A stretch of 64,000 bases of DNA from Inquilinus sp. Marseille-Q2685 (GCF_916619195.1 NZ_CAKAKL010000001.1:682001-746000), one strand, 5' to 3'. Counted from the first letter of the stretch, positions 31,806-41,448 are shown. Made by a program: numbers and translations. The notes: generated by a model from the sequence alone, not told the origin.

Positions 31806-32191
31806 GGCATGTTGCGCATGTCGTGGGCGGAGACCGGCATCATGTTGGTGTTGAGGTGGTACATCACCCACAGCGAGCCGGCGAGCGTGATCACCACCAG
31901 CACCACGGTGAAGATCAGGGCCAGCATGGTCCAGCCGCCCTCCGACTTCGTGTTCATGTGCAGGAAATAGACCATGTGCACGACGATCTGGACGACCGCG
32001 AGCGCCATGATCACCAGCGCCGTGGTCTGGGGATCGGCGAACACGTCGCCCATGACCAGCCAGAACGGGATCACGGTCAGGATCACCGCCAGCACGAAGC
32101 CGGTGACGTAGCCCTTCAGCGTGCCGTGGCCGCTGGCGTCGCCATGATGGTGGTCGCCGTGATGGTGATCGGTGTGGGCGTGGGCGCTCAT
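31802..32191 (-). CDS. cyoD: Cytochrome bo3 quinol oxidase subunit IV
   Basis: 129 residues with three membrane spans and the CyoD signature QIVVHMVYFLHMN. An N-terminal extension is His-rich (HTDHHHGDHHHGD), which may bind metal. It stabilises the Cu site in subunit I. The ATG overlaps the cyoC stop (ATGA), and its own stop overlaps the SURF1 start. Confidence 0.92.
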   Translation of the reverse strand: MSAHAHTDHHHGDHHHGDASGHGTLKGYVTGFVLAVILTVIPFWLVMGDVFADPQTTALVIMALAVVQIVVHMVYFLHMNTKSEGGWTMLALIFTVVLVVITLAGSLWVMYHLNTNMMPVSAHDMRNMP

Positions 32192-32811
32192 GCCATGGAT
32201 CCCATCAGATAGACGAAGGTGAAGACGCCGATCCAGATGACGTCCAGGAAGTGCCAGAACAGGCTGAGGCACATCAGCCGCCGCTTGTTGTCCGGGATCA
32301 GCCCGTGCTGGGCGACCTGAACCATCATCGTCACCATCCAGACGATGCCGACGGTGACGTGCAGCCCGTGCGTCCCCACCAGGGTGAAGAAGGACGACAG
32401 GAAGGCGCTGCGCCACGGCCCCGCCCCCTCATGGATCAGATGGGCGAACTCGTAGAGCTCGAGGCCGACGAAGGCGACGCCGAACAGGGCGGTGACCGCC
32501 AGCCAGAACAGGGTGGCGCCCTTCCGGTTCCGCTCCATCTCCAGCATGGCGAAGCCGCAGGTGATGGAGGAGAGCAGCAGCATCGAGGTGTTGACCGCCA
32601 CCAGCGGCAGGTCGAACAGGTCGGCGCCGGACGGGCCGGCCGCATAGCTGCGGCCGAGCACGCCGTAACAGGCGAAGAGGACTGCGAAGATCAGGCAGTC
32701 GCTCATCAGGTAGATCCAGAAGCCGAGCATCGTGCTGCCGCCCGAATGCTCGTGCTCCTCCTCGACGTGGAAGCGGACCGCGCCGTTTGCAGCTTGATCG
32801 AGTGGCGTCAT
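32188..32811 (-). CDS. cyoC: Cytochrome bo3 quinol oxidase subunit III
   Basis: 207 residues with five membrane spans, the usual CyoC size. Motifs include GFWIYLMSDCLIFAVLFA and GTHGLHVTVGIVW. It starts at the ATG at 32811, overlapping the cyoB stop; a GTG one codon upstream is an alternative. It belongs to the cyoABCD-SURF1 operon. Confidence 0.93.
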   Translation of the reverse strand: MTPLDQAANGAVRFHVEEEHEHSGGSTMLGFWIYLMSDCLIFAVLFACYGVLGRSYAAGPSGADLFDLPLVAVNTSMLLLSSITCGFAMLEMERNRKGATLFWLAVTALFGVAFVGLELYEFAHLIHEGAGPWRSAFLSSFFTLVGTHGLHVTVGIVWMVTMMVQVAQHGLIPDNKRRLMCLSLFWHFLDVIWIGVFTFVYLMGSMA

Positions 32812-34823
32812 CACGAAGCGGCTCCCGCCCGGGCCAGCACGCGGCTGCGCTCATTCTCGGCCTTGGTCACGACCTCGGCCGGAATGTGGTAGTCGCGCTT
32901 GTAGTTGAAGGTGTGCCCGATCGCCACCACCAGCATGGCGAAGAAGGTGAGCGCGGCCAGCCACCAGATGTGCCAGACCATGGCGAAGGAGAAGGCCACG
33001 CTGATCCCGGCCAGGATGATCCCGGTGCCGGTGTTCTTGGGCATGTGGATCGCCTTGAAGCCTGCCAGCGGCCGGGCATAGCCGCGCTTCTTCATGTCCC
33101 ACCAGGCGTCGTGGTCGTGCACCAGCGGGGTGAAGGCGAAGTTGTACTCCGGCGGCGGCGACGAGGTGGACCACTCCAGGGTACGGCCGTCCCACGGATC
33201 GCCGGTCAGGTCGCGCAGTTGCTCGCGCTTCAGGAAGCTGACCACCAGCTGGATCAGGAAGGACGCGATGCCGATGGCGATCAGCACCGCGCCGAAGGCG
33301 GCGATGACGAACCAGATCTGCAGCGACGGGTCGTCGAAATGGTTCATCCGGCGGGTCACGCCCATCAGGCCCAGCACGTAGAGCGGCATGAAGGCGAAGT
33401 AGAAGCCGGTGAGCCAGAACCAGAACGACATCTTGCCCCAGAACGGGTCGAGCTTGAACCCGAAGGCCTTCGGGAACCAGTAGGTGACGCCGGCCATCAG
33501 GCCGAACACCACGCCGCCGATGATGACGTTGTGGAAATGGGCGATCAGGAACAGGCTGTTGTGCAGCACGAAGTCGGCCGGCGGCACCGCCAGCAGCACG
33601 CCGGTCATGCCGCCGATGACGAAGGTCACCATGAAGCCGATCGTCCACAGCATCGGCACCTCGAAGCGGATGCGGCCGCGATACATGGTGAACAGCCAGT
33701 TGAACATCTTCGCCCCGGTCGGGATCGAGATGATCATCGTGGTGATGCCGAAGAACGAGTTCACGCTGGCGCCCGAGCCCATCGTGAAGAAGTGATGCAG
33801 CCACACTAGGTAGGACAGGATGGTGATCACCACCGTGGCGTAGACCATCGAGGTGTAGCCGAACAGGCGCTTGCCGCAGAAGGTCGACACGACCTCGGAG
33901 AAGATGCCGAAGGCCGGCAGGATGAGGATGTAGACCTCCGGATGCCCCCAGATCCAGATCAGGTTCACATACATCATCGGGCTGCCGCCGAAGTCGTTGG
34001 TGAAGAAGTTCGTCCCGACGTAGCGGTCGAGCGACAGCAGGGCCAGGACGGCGGTCAGCACCGGGAAGGCGGCGACGATCAGGACGTTGGTGCACAGCGC
34101 GGTCCAGGTGAAGACCGGCATCTGCATCATCTTCATGCCCGGCGCCCGCATCTTGACGATGGTGGCGACCAGGTTGACGCCCGATAACAGCGTTCCGATG
34201 CCGGCGACCTGCAATCCCCAGATGTAGTAGTCGACCCCGACATCCGGGCTGTAGGCGATGCCCGACAGCGGCGGATAGGCCAGCCAGCCGGTCTTCGCGA
34301 ACTCGCCGATGAACAGCGAGATCATCACCACCACCGCGCCGGCGGTGGTCATCCAGAAGCTGAAGTTGTTCAGGAACGGGAAGGCCACGTCGCGCGCGCC
34401 GATCTGCAGCGGCACCACGAAGTTCATCAGCCCGGTGACGAAGGGCATGGCCATGAAGAAGATCATGATCACGCCGTGGGCGGTGAAGATCTGGTCGTAG
34501 TGATGCGGCGGCAGGTAGCCCTCATTGGCGCCGAAGGCGATCGCCTGCTGTGCCCGCATCATGATCGCGTCGGCGAAGCCGCGCAGCAGCATGACCAGCG
34601 CCAGGATCACGTACATGATCCCGATCTTCTTGTGGTCGATGCTGGTGAACCACTCGTGCCAGAGATAGCCCCACAGGCGGAAATAGGTGACGGCGCCGAG
34701 CACCGCGATGCCGCCGAGCGCCACCGCGATGAAGGTGACGACCAGGATCGGCTCGTGGAACGGCAGCGCTGCCCATGTCAGCTTGCCGAAGACCAGCGTC
34801 TGGAGATCTAGGTTTGAGAACAT
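32811..34823 (-). CDS. cyoB: Cytochrome bo3 quinol oxidase subunit I
   Basis: 670 residues, normal for CyoB (663 in E. coli). It carries heme and copper ligands: [17 protein letters not shown] (heme b histidine), [15 protein letters not shown] (CuB His-x3-Tyr), LVWLHHFF (CuB histidines) and [11 protein letters not shown] (heme histidines). It reduces O2 to water with ubiquinol electrons and pumps protons across the inner membrane. It is the second gene of the operon, 102 nt after cyoA. Confidence 0.96.
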   Translation of the reverse strand: MFSNLDLQTLVFGKLTWAALPFHEPILVVTFIAVALGGIAVLGAVTYFRLWGYLWHEWFTSIDHKKIGIMYVILALVMLLRGFADAIMMRAQQAIAFGANEGYLPPHHYDQIFTAHGVIMIFFMAMPFVTGLMNFVVPLQIGARDVAFPFLNNFSFWMTTAGAVVVMISLFIGEFAKTGWLAYPPLSGIAYSPDVGVDYYIWGLQVAGIGTLLSGVNLVATIVKMRAPGMKMMQMPVFTWTALCTNVLIVAAFPVLTAVLALLSLDRYVGTNFFTNDFGGSPMMYVNLIWIWGHPEVYILILPAFGIFSEVVSTFCGKRLFGYTSMVYATVVITILSYLVWLHHFFTMGSGASVNSFFGITTMIISIPTGAKMFNWLFTMYRGRIRFEVPMLWTIGFMVTFVIGGMTGVLLAVPPADFVLHNSLFLIAHFHNVIIGGVVFGLMAGVTYWFPKAFGFKLDPFWGKMSFWFWLTGFYFAFMPLYVLGLMGVTRRMNHFDDPSLQIWFVIAAFGAVLIAIGIASFLIQLVVSFLKREQLRDLTGDPWDGRTLEWSTSSPPPEYNFAFTPLVHDHDAWWDMKKRGYARPLAGFKAIHMPKNTGTGIILAGISVAFSFAMVWHIWWLAALTFFAMLVVAIGHTFNYKRDYHIPAEVVTKAENERSRVLARAGAAS

Positions 34824-34925
34824 CGGGCTACTCTGTCGTTCCGGAGGCCGCCGCTGTGGGCGACGGCCTCCGCCAGTGTGTCATTTGTGCGGCCCCGGAC
34901 GGGCCGGCGGCAGGCATCGGCGTCC

Positions 34926-36014
34926 TCACTCCACGCGACGGGGCGCCATCCAGCGGCTGAGCAGCCCGTCCGCCGGGCGGCTGTCGGCCATGTCGCCCTC
35001 GGTGGTGCAGATCGCCGCGACATAGGTCCGGACCGGCCCGGCGCCGCGCCGGACATCCTTGTCGTGGGTCAGCGCCATGACGTTGTCGAGGCCCGCCATG
35101 CCGCCGCCGCCGCGGGCGTCGATGCTCATCATCTCGTTCATGCACATCTTCGAGCGGTCGACGCACATATTGAGGATGGCGGCGTAGAGGTCGGGGGCAA
35201 CCGTGCCGTAGTGGCGGACCGGCTCGCGTTCGCTCGGGCGCTCCAGCGTCAGGTACTCCTCGCGGCTGAGATTGCCGCCGCCGGACCTGACTTTCTGCAC
35301 CCAGGCGTCGAAGTCGCCGGCGCTGAGGCCGTGGAAGGCGAAGCGCATGCCGGAGAAGCCGGCGCCGCTGTAGTTGGCGGAGAAGCCCTCATACTCGCCG
35401 GGCCGGTTGATCACCGCGTGCAGCTTGGTCTCCACCCCGGCCATGGCGTAGATCTGCCCCGCCAGCGCCGGCACGAAGAAGGAGTTCATCACGGTGGCCG
35501 AGGTGATCTTGAACTGGATCGGCACGTCGACCGGCGCCGCCAGCTCGTTCACCGTGGCGATGCCCTGCTCCGGGTAGAGGAACAGCCACTTCCAGTCGAG
35601 CGCCACGACCTCGACGGTCAGCGGCTTCGCGTCGGCCGCCACCGGACGCTCCGAGTCGATCCGATCCAGCGGCCGGTAGGGGTCGAGCGTGTGGGTGCTG
35701 ATCCAGGTCAGGGCGCCCAGCGCGATGATGATCACCAGCGGCGCCGACCAGATCACCACCTCGAGCTGAGTCGAATGGTGCCAGTCGGGGTCGTAGGGGG
35801 CGTCCTTGTTCGACTGCCGGTACTTCCAGGCAAAGAACAGCGTCAGCGCGATCACCGGCACGATGATCAGCAGCATCAGGATCGTGGAGATCACGATCAG
35901 GTCCCGCTGCTGCACTGCAATATCGCCGGACGGAGACATGACCACCATGTTGCATCCGCCCAGAAGGATCAGGAGCGGAAGCGCAGCGAGGCGGCCTAAA
36001 GCTTTGATGGGCAT
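34926..36014 (-). CDS. cyoA: Cytochrome bo3 quinol oxidase subunit II (lipoprotein)
   Basis: 362 residues. The lipobox LLGGC near residue 21 marks a lipid-anchored subunit, followed by two membrane spans and a periplasmic cupredoxin-like domain (DWKWLFLYPEQGIATVNEL). CuA ligands are absent, as expected for a quinol oxidase. The C-terminal ~80 residues (MCVDRSKMCMNEMMSID) are beyond the core domain. It is the first gene of cyoABCD-SURF1, with its promoter in the gap shared with a divergent MFS gene. Confidence 0.93.
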   Translation of the reverse strand: MPIKALGRLAALPLLILLGGCNMVVMSPSGDIAVQQRDLIVISTILMLLIIVPVIALTLFFAWKYRQSNKDAPYDPDWHHSTQLEVVIWSAPLVIIIALGALTWISTHTLDPYRPLDRIDSERPVAADAKPLTVEVVALDWKWLFLYPEQGIATVNELAAPVDVPIQFKITSATVMNSFFVPALAGQIYAMAGVETKLHAVINRPGEYEGFSANYSGAGFSGMRFAFHGLSAGDFDAWVQKVRSGGGNLSREEYLTLERPSEREPVRHYGTVAPDLYAAILNMCVDRSKMCMNEMMSIDARGGGGMAGLDNVMALTHDKDVRRGAGPVRTYVAAICTTEGDMADSRPADGLLSRWMAPRRVE

Positions 36015-36273
36015 GCCGTTGCCTGGAAGAGAGAAAACGATTGGGCGGCGTTGCCTTACCGGAGCGCACCGTGAACCAACAGTGGACAGTTTGTCCTACC
36101 AGATGCCCGATGGTTGCAGTGCAACATTGTCGCACGGGGGTTGACGGCGGGGTTCCGGGCGGTTCCGACCCCGCTTCGGTCCGCTTGGCACGATTTGACG
36201 CACCGGAATCCTGGGCCATACTCAAAAGAAAAAACAGCGGCATCTCGGCCCGGCCCACCCAGGAGGAACATTT
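36015..36273. promoter_or_regulatory. Divergent promoter region between cyoA and an MFS gene
   Basis: 259 nt without a gene. Two inverted repeats are visible: GGACA-GTT-TGTCC (36084-36096) and TTGCA-G-TGCAA (36114-36124). Either could be a regulator site for oxygen- or redox-responsive control of the oxidase, but no FNR box (TTGAT-N4-ATCAA) is present. The MFS start has a strong AGGAGGAAC ribosome site. Confidence 0.4.
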
Positions 36274-37593
36274 ATGGCCACTGTCAGTCGAGACTTCGGG
36301 TCCCAGCCCCCGACCGCCGCGCCACGGCACCGCGCAGGTGTCCCCCCCGGCGAGATCGCGATCGGCGTCGTGATCGGCCGGACCGCGGAATTCTTCGACT
36401 TCTTCGTCTATGCCATCGCCTCGGTGCTCGTGTTCCCGCGGTTCTTCTTCCCGCAGGCGGCGCCGCTGGACGCGATGCTCTATTCCTTCGCCGTCTTCGC
36501 CCTCGCCTTCGTCGCGCGCCCGCTGGGGTCGGTCCTGTTCATGGAGATCGACCGGCGGCACGGCCGCAGCGTCAAGCTGACCGCGGCGATGTTCCTGCTC
36601 GGCGGCTCGACCGCCGCGATGGCCTTCCTGCCCGGCACCGCCGACATCGGCACCGCCGCCATCGCCCTCCTGGCGCTGTGCCGCATCGGCCAGGGCCTGG
36701 CGCTGGGCGGCGCCTGGGACGGCCTGGCCTCGCTGCTGGCGCTCAACGCGCCGCAGAACCGCCGCGGCTGGTACGCGATGATGCCGCAGCTCGGCGCCCC
36801 GCTCGGCTTCATGCTGGCCAGCGCGCTGTTCGCCTTCTTCCTGGTCAACCTGCCGACGGCGGACTTCCTCGACTGGGGCTGGCGCTATCCCTTCTTCGTC
36901 GCCTTCGCGATCAACGTGGTGGCCCTGTTCGCCCGGCTGCGCCTGGTGGCGACCGAGCAGTTCGAGCGGCTGTACGAGAGCAAGGACCTGGAAGCGCTGA
37001 GCGTGCCCGAGACGCTGAAGCACCAGGGCCACAACATCCTGGTCGGGGCCTTCGTGCCGCTGGCCACCTTCGCCCTGTTCCACCTGGTCACGGTGTTCCC
37101 GCTGAGCTGGGTGACGCTCTACACCGACCACAACGCCGGCACCTTCCTGATGACGGAGTTCGCCGGCGCCATCCTCGGCACGGCGATGATCGTGGTGTCG
37201 GGACTGATCGCCGACCGCACCGGCCGGCGCACCCTGCTGGCAGGCTGTGCCGTGCTGATCGCGATCTTCAGCTTCGTCACGCCGCTGCTGCTGGGCGGCG
37301 GGCCGACGGCGCGGTCGCTGTTCGTGATCCTGGGCTTCGGCCTGCTCGGCTTGTCCTTCGGCCAGGCGGCCGGCGCGGTGGCGTCGAACTTCCCGAACAA
37401 CCACCGCTACACCGCCTCGGCCCTGACCTCGGACCTGGCCTGGATGGTGGGTGCCGGCTTCGCCCCGCTGGTCGCGCTGGCGCTGGCCAGCCAGTTCGGC
37501 CTGGCCCTGGTCGGCGCCTATCTCCTGTCCGGCGCCGTCTGCACCCTGGCCGCCCTGAGGGTCAACAAGGAGCTGGAGCTGCGGGGGAACTGA
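36274..37593 (+). CDS. MFS transporter, MHS type
   Basis: 439-residue 12-helix carrier. The first span contains GRTAEFFDFFVYAIASVLVFP, with the Phe-Asp-Phe feature of metabolite:H+ symporters. Loop 8-9 contains DRTGRRT. The usual loop 2-3 motif is altered to DRRHGRS. It is divergent from the bo3 oxidase operon. The substrate is unknown; related proteins import organic acids or osmolytes with protons. Confidence 0.85.
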   Translation: MATVSRDFGSQPPTAAPRHRAGVPPGEIAIGVVIGRTAEFFDFFVYAIASVLVFPRFFFPQAAPLDAMLYSFAVFALAFVARPLGSVLFMEIDRRHGRSVKLTAAMFLLGGSTAAMAFLPGTADIGTAAIALLALCRIGQGLALGGAWDGLASLLALNAPQNRRGWYAMMPQLGAPLGFMLASALFAFFLVNLPTADFLDWGWRYPFFVAFAINVVALFARLRLVATEQFERLYESKDLEALSVPETLKHQGHNILVGAFVPLATFALFHLVTVFPLSWVTLYTDHNAGTFLMTEFAGAILGTAMIVVSGLIADRTGRRTLLAGCAVLIAIFSFVTPLLLGGGPTARSLFVILGFGLLGLSFGQAAGAVASNFPNNHRYTASALTSDLAWMVGAGFAPLVALALASQFGLALVGAYLLSGAVCTLAALRVNKELELRGN

Positions 37594-37600
37594 CCAAGTC

Positions 37601-37690
37601 GTAGGTTGGGTTCGCGGCGCGCGAACCCAACACTCCAGGGCCTCACAAGCCGGTGGGATGTTGGGTTCGCTTCCAGCGAACCCAACCTAC
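37601..37690. repeat. Palindromic repeat with two GGGTTCGC hairpins
   Basis: Two hairpins (TTGGGTTCGC-GGC-GCGAACCCAA and TTGGGTTCGC-TTCCA-GCGAACCCAA) in tandem, whose outer ends GTAGG and CCTAC also pair. It fills the gap between the convergent MFS and lactate-dehydrogenase-like genes and could act as a bidirectional terminator. This looks like a single copy of a further interspersed repeat family. Confidence 0.75.
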
Positions 37691-37696
37691 GCGCTT

Positions 37697-38839
37697 CTAC
37701 CCCCGGATCACCAGGCTGCTGCGATCCCCCTTCCTGATGTCGCCGGTGCCGGTCAGCGCCATGCTGATGTCCAGCTCCTTGCGCATGATCTCCAGCGCCT
37801 TGGTCCCGCCCGCCTCGCCCATCGCCGCCAGGCCGTAGAGGAAGGCCTTGCCCATCAGGCAGCCGCGGGCGCCGAGCGCCACGGCCTTCAGGATGTCCTG
37901 GCCGGACTGCACGCCGCCGTCGAACAGGATCTCGGTCCTGTCGCCGATCGCCTGGACGATGCCCGGCAGGGCCGAGATCGAGGATCGGGCGCCATCCAGC
38001 TGCCGGCCGCCATGGTTGGAGACGACCACGGCGTCGGCGCCGGTCGAGGCCGCGATCTTCGCGTCCTCCTCGTCCAGCACGCCCTTCAGGATCAGCTTGC
38101 CGGGCCAGATGCTGCGCACCCATTCGACGTCCTTCCAGCTCAGCGAGGCGTCGAACTGGCTGGCGGTCCATTGCGACAGGGTGGTCAGGCTGTCCGCCCC
38201 CTTCACCCGGCCCTCGAGGTTGCCGAAGCTGCGGCGCTTGCCGAACAGCACCTTCATCGCCCAGGCCGGCTTGGTGGCGATGTCGAGCGCGTTGCCGAGC
38301 GTCAGCCGCGGCGGCACGGCCAGGCCGTTCTTCAGGTCGCGGTGGCGCTGGCCCTGGATCTGCAGGTCGAGCGTCAGCACCAGGGCCGAGCACTGCGCCG
38401 CCTTGGCGCGTTCGATCAGCGACTGCGAGAAGCCGCGGTCGCGCATGACGTAGAGCTGGAACCAGAACGGCTTCTGGACCGCGCCGCGCACATCCTCGAT
38501 CGAGCAGATCGACATGGTCGACAGGCAGAACGGGATGCCGAAGGCCTGGGCCGCGCGGGCGCCGTGGATCTCGCCGTCGCCGTGGAACAGGCCGGTCAGG
38601 CCGGTCGGCGCGATCGCCAGCGGCATCGCCACGTCCTCGCCCAGGATCGTGGTCGCGACCGAGCGCTTGTCGACGTCGATCATCACCCGCTGGCGCAGAC
38701 CGATCGCGGCCAGGTCCGCCCGGTTCGCCCGCAGCGTCACCTCGTCGTAGGAGCCGCGGTCGGCATAGTCGAAGATCGCGCGCGGGATGCGCCGGGCCGC
38801 CAGCGCTCGCAGGTCCTGGATGTTGGTGATCGTGGGCAT
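37697..38839 (-). CDS. lldD: FMN-dependent alpha-hydroxy-acid (L-lactate) dehydrogenase
   Basis: 380 residues, the length of bacterial LldD. The active-site signature SNHGGRQLDGA with the catalytic histidine and arginine is clear, as are the FMN-binding IAPTGLTGLFH and LILKGVL segments. It oxidises L-lactate or a related 2-hydroxy acid to the 2-oxo acid, usually membrane-associated and linked to quinones. The gene symbol is by family only; mandelate or glycolate could be the substrate. It is transcribed divergently from the D-aminopeptidase gene. Confidence 0.88.
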   Translation of the reverse strand: MPTITNIQDLRALAARRIPRAIFDYADRGSYDEVTLRANRADLAAIGLRQRVMIDVDKRSVATTILGEDVAMPLAIAPTGLTGLFHGDGEIHGARAAQAFGIPFCLSTMSICSIEDVRGAVQKPFWFQLYVMRDRGFSQSLIERAKAAQCSALVLTLDLQIQGQRHRDLKNGLAVPPRLTLGNALDIATKPAWAMKVLFGKRRSFGNLEGRVKGADSLTTLSQWTASQFDASLSWKDVEWVRSIWPGKLILKGVLDEEDAKIAASTGADAVVVSNHGGRQLDGARSSISALPGIVQAIGDRTEILFDGGVQSGQDILKAVALGARGCLMGKAFLYGLAAMGEAGGTKALEIMRKELDISMALTGTGDIRKGDRSSLVIRG

Positions 38840-38977
38840 AGAGGCAGGTTCTTCGGGCCAAGAGTCTTCTAAGGCACGTTTTATGTCTGATAAATCGCAG
38901 GAGGGCGGCTGCCACCCGCAATCCCGGCCGCGGCCATCTTTACCCACCCGGGCCGGGGCGCCGGGGTGGCGGCCATC

Positions 38978-40534
38978 ATGCCGCCCGCCCTCCCCCGCCT
39001 CGACCGGGCCCTCGCCGCCCTTCCCCGCAGCTTCCCCGGACCGGGCGGCGCCGCCGCCGTGCTGCGGGACGGCGAGATCCTCGCCCGCCACGCCTGGGGC
39101 TGGGCCAACGCCGAGCGGCGCATCCCGTTCACGCCGCGGACGCTGTTCCGGATGTGCTCGATCACCAAGCAGTTCACCTGCGGCCTGGTGCTGGACGCCT
39201 TCCCGGACCCGACGGTGCTGGACGGCGACGTGCGCGCCCGGCTGCCGCGGCTGGAGGGCGAGGCGCCGGGCGCTCTGCACCTCTGCCACAACCAGTCCGG
39301 CCTGCGCGACTACTGGGCGGTGGCGATGCTGCACGGCGCGCCGGCCGAGTCGCCTTTCGGCGACCGCGAGGCGGAGAAGGTGATCGCCGGCACCCGGTCG
39401 CTGCATTTCGCGCCCGGCAGCCGCTACTCCTACGTCAACCAGAACTTCCGCCTGCTCTCCGATATCCTCGAGGCCCGCACCGGCCGCGGCTTCGGCGAGC
39501 TGCTGCGCACGCGGATCTTCGACCACGCCGGCATGGGCAGCGCCTTCCTGGCCGCCGATACCCGCGCCATGCCGGACGGCACCGAAGGCTATGAGGGCAC
39601 CCAGGCCGGCGGCTTCCGCGCCGCCGAGAACCGGGTGCTGTGGACCGGCGACGCCGGGCTGGGCGCCAGCCTGGACGACATGATCGCCTGGGAGCGCCAC
39701 ATCGACGCCACCCGCGACGATTCCGAGGCGCTGTACAGCCGCCTGTCCGCGCCGGTCGCCTTCTCGAACGGCGCCCCGGCCCCCTACGGCTTCGGCCTGA
39801 ATCGGGCGACCGAGTTCGGACGCGCGATCACCGGCCATGGCGGCGCCCTGCGCGGCTGGCGCAGCCATCGGCTGTACGTGCCGTCGGAGCGGGTCTCCGT
39901 GGTGGTGATGTTCAACCACCTCTCCGACGCCAATGCCGCGGCGCTGGACCTGCTGGCCGCCGTGCTGGGCGAGGAGCGCGCCAGGCCGGCCGCCGACCTG
40001 CCCGCGCCGGACTGGCTCGGCAGCTACATCGGGCCGGAAACGGGGCTCTCGGCCCGCGCCGATATGGTCGACGGCCGGGTGCGGCTGCGCTTCGGCCATT
40101 CGGCGGAGCGGCTGGACCTGCAGCCCGACGGCGGCGCCGGCAACGGCCGCACCCGGCTGCGCCCCGCCGCGGACGGACTGTGGCTGGACCGGCCGCAGGA
40201 GAACCAGAGCTCGCGCCTCGTCCCCTGCAACGGTGAGCCCGCCCTCGATCTCGGCGGCCGCTACCGCTGCGACGAGCTGGAGGCCGAGCTGGAGGTGACC
40301 GATGCCGGCGGCGTGCTGTATGGCGGCTTCTCCGGCTTCCTCGGCCAGGGCCGCATGGAGCTGTTGGACCCGATCGGGCCGGATGTCTGGGCCCTGCCCT
40401 GCCCGCGCGCGCTGGACCACACCCCGCCGGGCGACTGGACCCTGGCCTTCCGCCGCGACAACGCCGGCCGGGTGAAGGACGTCGAGGTCGGCTGCTGGCT
40501 GGCCCGCCGCCTGCGCTACGACCGGATCGGCTAG
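38978..40534 (+). CDS. dap: D-aminopeptidase (DAP-type serine hydrolase)
   Basis: 518 residues, nearly the length of Ochrobactrum anthropi DAP (520). The penicillin-recognising SxxK motif SITK is at residues 61-64 (62-65 in DAP), with Tyr and Asn in YSYVNQNF and the KTG-box replacement HGGALRGW. Two C-terminal beta-barrel domains follow the catalytic domain. DAP removes N-terminal D-Ala or other D-residues from peptides and amides in the cytosol (no signal peptide here). The ATG is 12 nt after an in-frame GTG; its ribosome site is weak. Confidence 0.85.
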   Translation: MPPALPRLDRALAALPRSFPGPGGAAAVLRDGEILARHAWGWANAERRIPFTPRTLFRMCSITKQFTCGLVLDAFPDPTVLDGDVRARLPRLEGEAPGALHLCHNQSGLRDYWAVAMLHGAPAESPFGDREAEKVIAGTRSLHFAPGSRYSYVNQNFRLLSDILEARTGRGFGELLRTRIFDHAGMGSAFLAADTRAMPDGTEGYEGTQAGGFRAAENRVLWTGDAGLGASLDDMIAWERHIDATRDDSEALYSRLSAPVAFSNGAPAPYGFGLNRATEFGRAITGHGGALRGWRSHRLYVPSERVSVVVMFNHLSDANAAALDLLAAVLGEERARPAADLPAPDWLGSYIGPETGLSARADMVDGRVRLRFGHSAERLDLQPDGGAGNGRTRLRPAADGLWLDRPQENQSSRLVPCNGEPALDLGGRYRCDELEAELEVTDAGGVLYGGFSGFLGQGRMELLDPIGPDVWALPCPRALDHTPPGDWTLAFRRDNAGRVKDVEVGCWLARRLRYDRIG

Positions 40535-41418
40535 AGACGGTCCAGCTTCAGGGTCTCGGCGAGATAGTCGACGAACAGGCGGGTCTTGGCCGGCGGCAGC
40601 CGCGGCGCCGGCCAGACCGCATGGATCGGCACCTTCGGCACCTCGTAGTCGGTCAGGACCGGCTCCAGCACGCCCCGGTCGACCAGATCGCGGATCTGCC
40701 ACAGCGGCGTGAAGCCGATGCCGAGCCCTTCCGCCACCGCGGCATGGGCCGCCGCCGTGTTGTCGGCTCGGAACCGGCCGTTGACGCGGACCATGCGGGT
40801 CCGGCCGCCGATCCGGAACGGCCAGGCCTCGCCTTCGGCCGTCCGCACCACGCATTGGTGCCGGGCCAGATCGTCCGGATGCTGCGGCCGGCCGTGCCGC
40901 TCGAAATAGGACGGGGCGCCGAACGCCACCCGCCGCAATGCACCCAGCCGGCGGGCCTTGAGCGCGGAATCCGGCAGCTCGCCGATCCGCACCGCCAGGT
41001 CGAAGCCGCCGTCGGTCAGGTCGACGAAGCGGTCGGACAGCCTGAGCTCCACCTCGATGCGCGGATGGCGCCGCATGAAGCCGGCCACCACCGGCACCAG
41101 ATGCGGCGGCGTGAACAGCACCGAAGCGCTGATCCGCAGCAGGCCGGACGGCTCCGCCCGCCGCTCCGCCGCCTCGGCCCGCGCCTCCAGGATCTCCGCC
41201 GGGGCCGGCTCCACCCGCCGGTAGAAGGCGAGGCCGGCATCGGTCGGCGTAGACCGCCGGGTGGTCCGCTGCACCAGCGCCACGCCCAGCCCCTGCTCCA
41301 GCGTCGCCAGCGACCGGCTGACCGATTGCAGCGACCGGCGCAGATCGCGCGCCGCCGCGCTCAGCCCGCCGGCCTCGACCACGGCGACGAAGGCGGCGAG
41401 ATCGTCCAGCCGGTCCAT
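40531..41418 (-). CDS. LysR-family transcriptional regulator
   Basis: 295 residues with an N-terminal HTH (AFVAVVEAGGLSAAARDLRRS) and an effector domain of the usual size. The ATG at 41418 is preferred over one two codons upstream because AGAGGA lies 6 nt before it. It is divergent from the NmrA-type gene starting at 41524. A near-perfect inverted repeat at 41421-41448 overlaps its own ribosome site, suggesting autorepression. The stop overlaps the end of the convergent dap gene by 4 nt. Confidence 0.9.
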   Translation of the reverse strand: MDRLDDLAAFVAVVEAGGLSAAARDLRRSLQSVSRSLATLEQGLGVALVQRTTRRSTPTDAGLAFYRRVEPAPAEILEARAEAAERRAEPSGLLRISASVLFTPPHLVPVVAGFMRRHPRIEVELRLSDRFVDLTDGGFDLAVRIGELPDSALKARRLGALRRVAFGAPSYFERHGRPQHPDDLARHQCVVRTAEGEAWPFRIGGRTRMVRVNGRFRADNTAAAHAAVAEGLGIGFTPLWQIRDLVDRGVLEPVLTDYEVPKVPIHAVWPAPRLPPAKTRLFVDYLAETLKLDRL

Positions 41419-41420
41419 GC

Positions 41421-41448
41421 ACATTCCTCTCGGGTCGCGAGAGAATGT
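41421..41448. promoter_or_regulatory. Candidate operator overlapping the LysR ribosome site
   Basis: ACATTCCTCTCG and the facing CGAGAGAATGT form an inverted repeat around GGTCG with one bulged base. It includes the AGAGGA ribosome site of the LysR gene and lies 75 nt upstream of the NmrA gene, so one site could control both. Confidence 0.45.

Noticed and set aside
36015-36273. FNR box in the cyoA promoter region
   Set aside because: The TTGCA-G-TGCAA repeat does not match TTGAT-N4-ATCAA.
37697-41422. A 1241-codon open frame that seems to fuse lldD with a large N-terminal part
   Set aside because: The extra part is the antisense frame of dap and the LysR region, kept open only by high GC. 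The real lldD start is the ATG at 38839.
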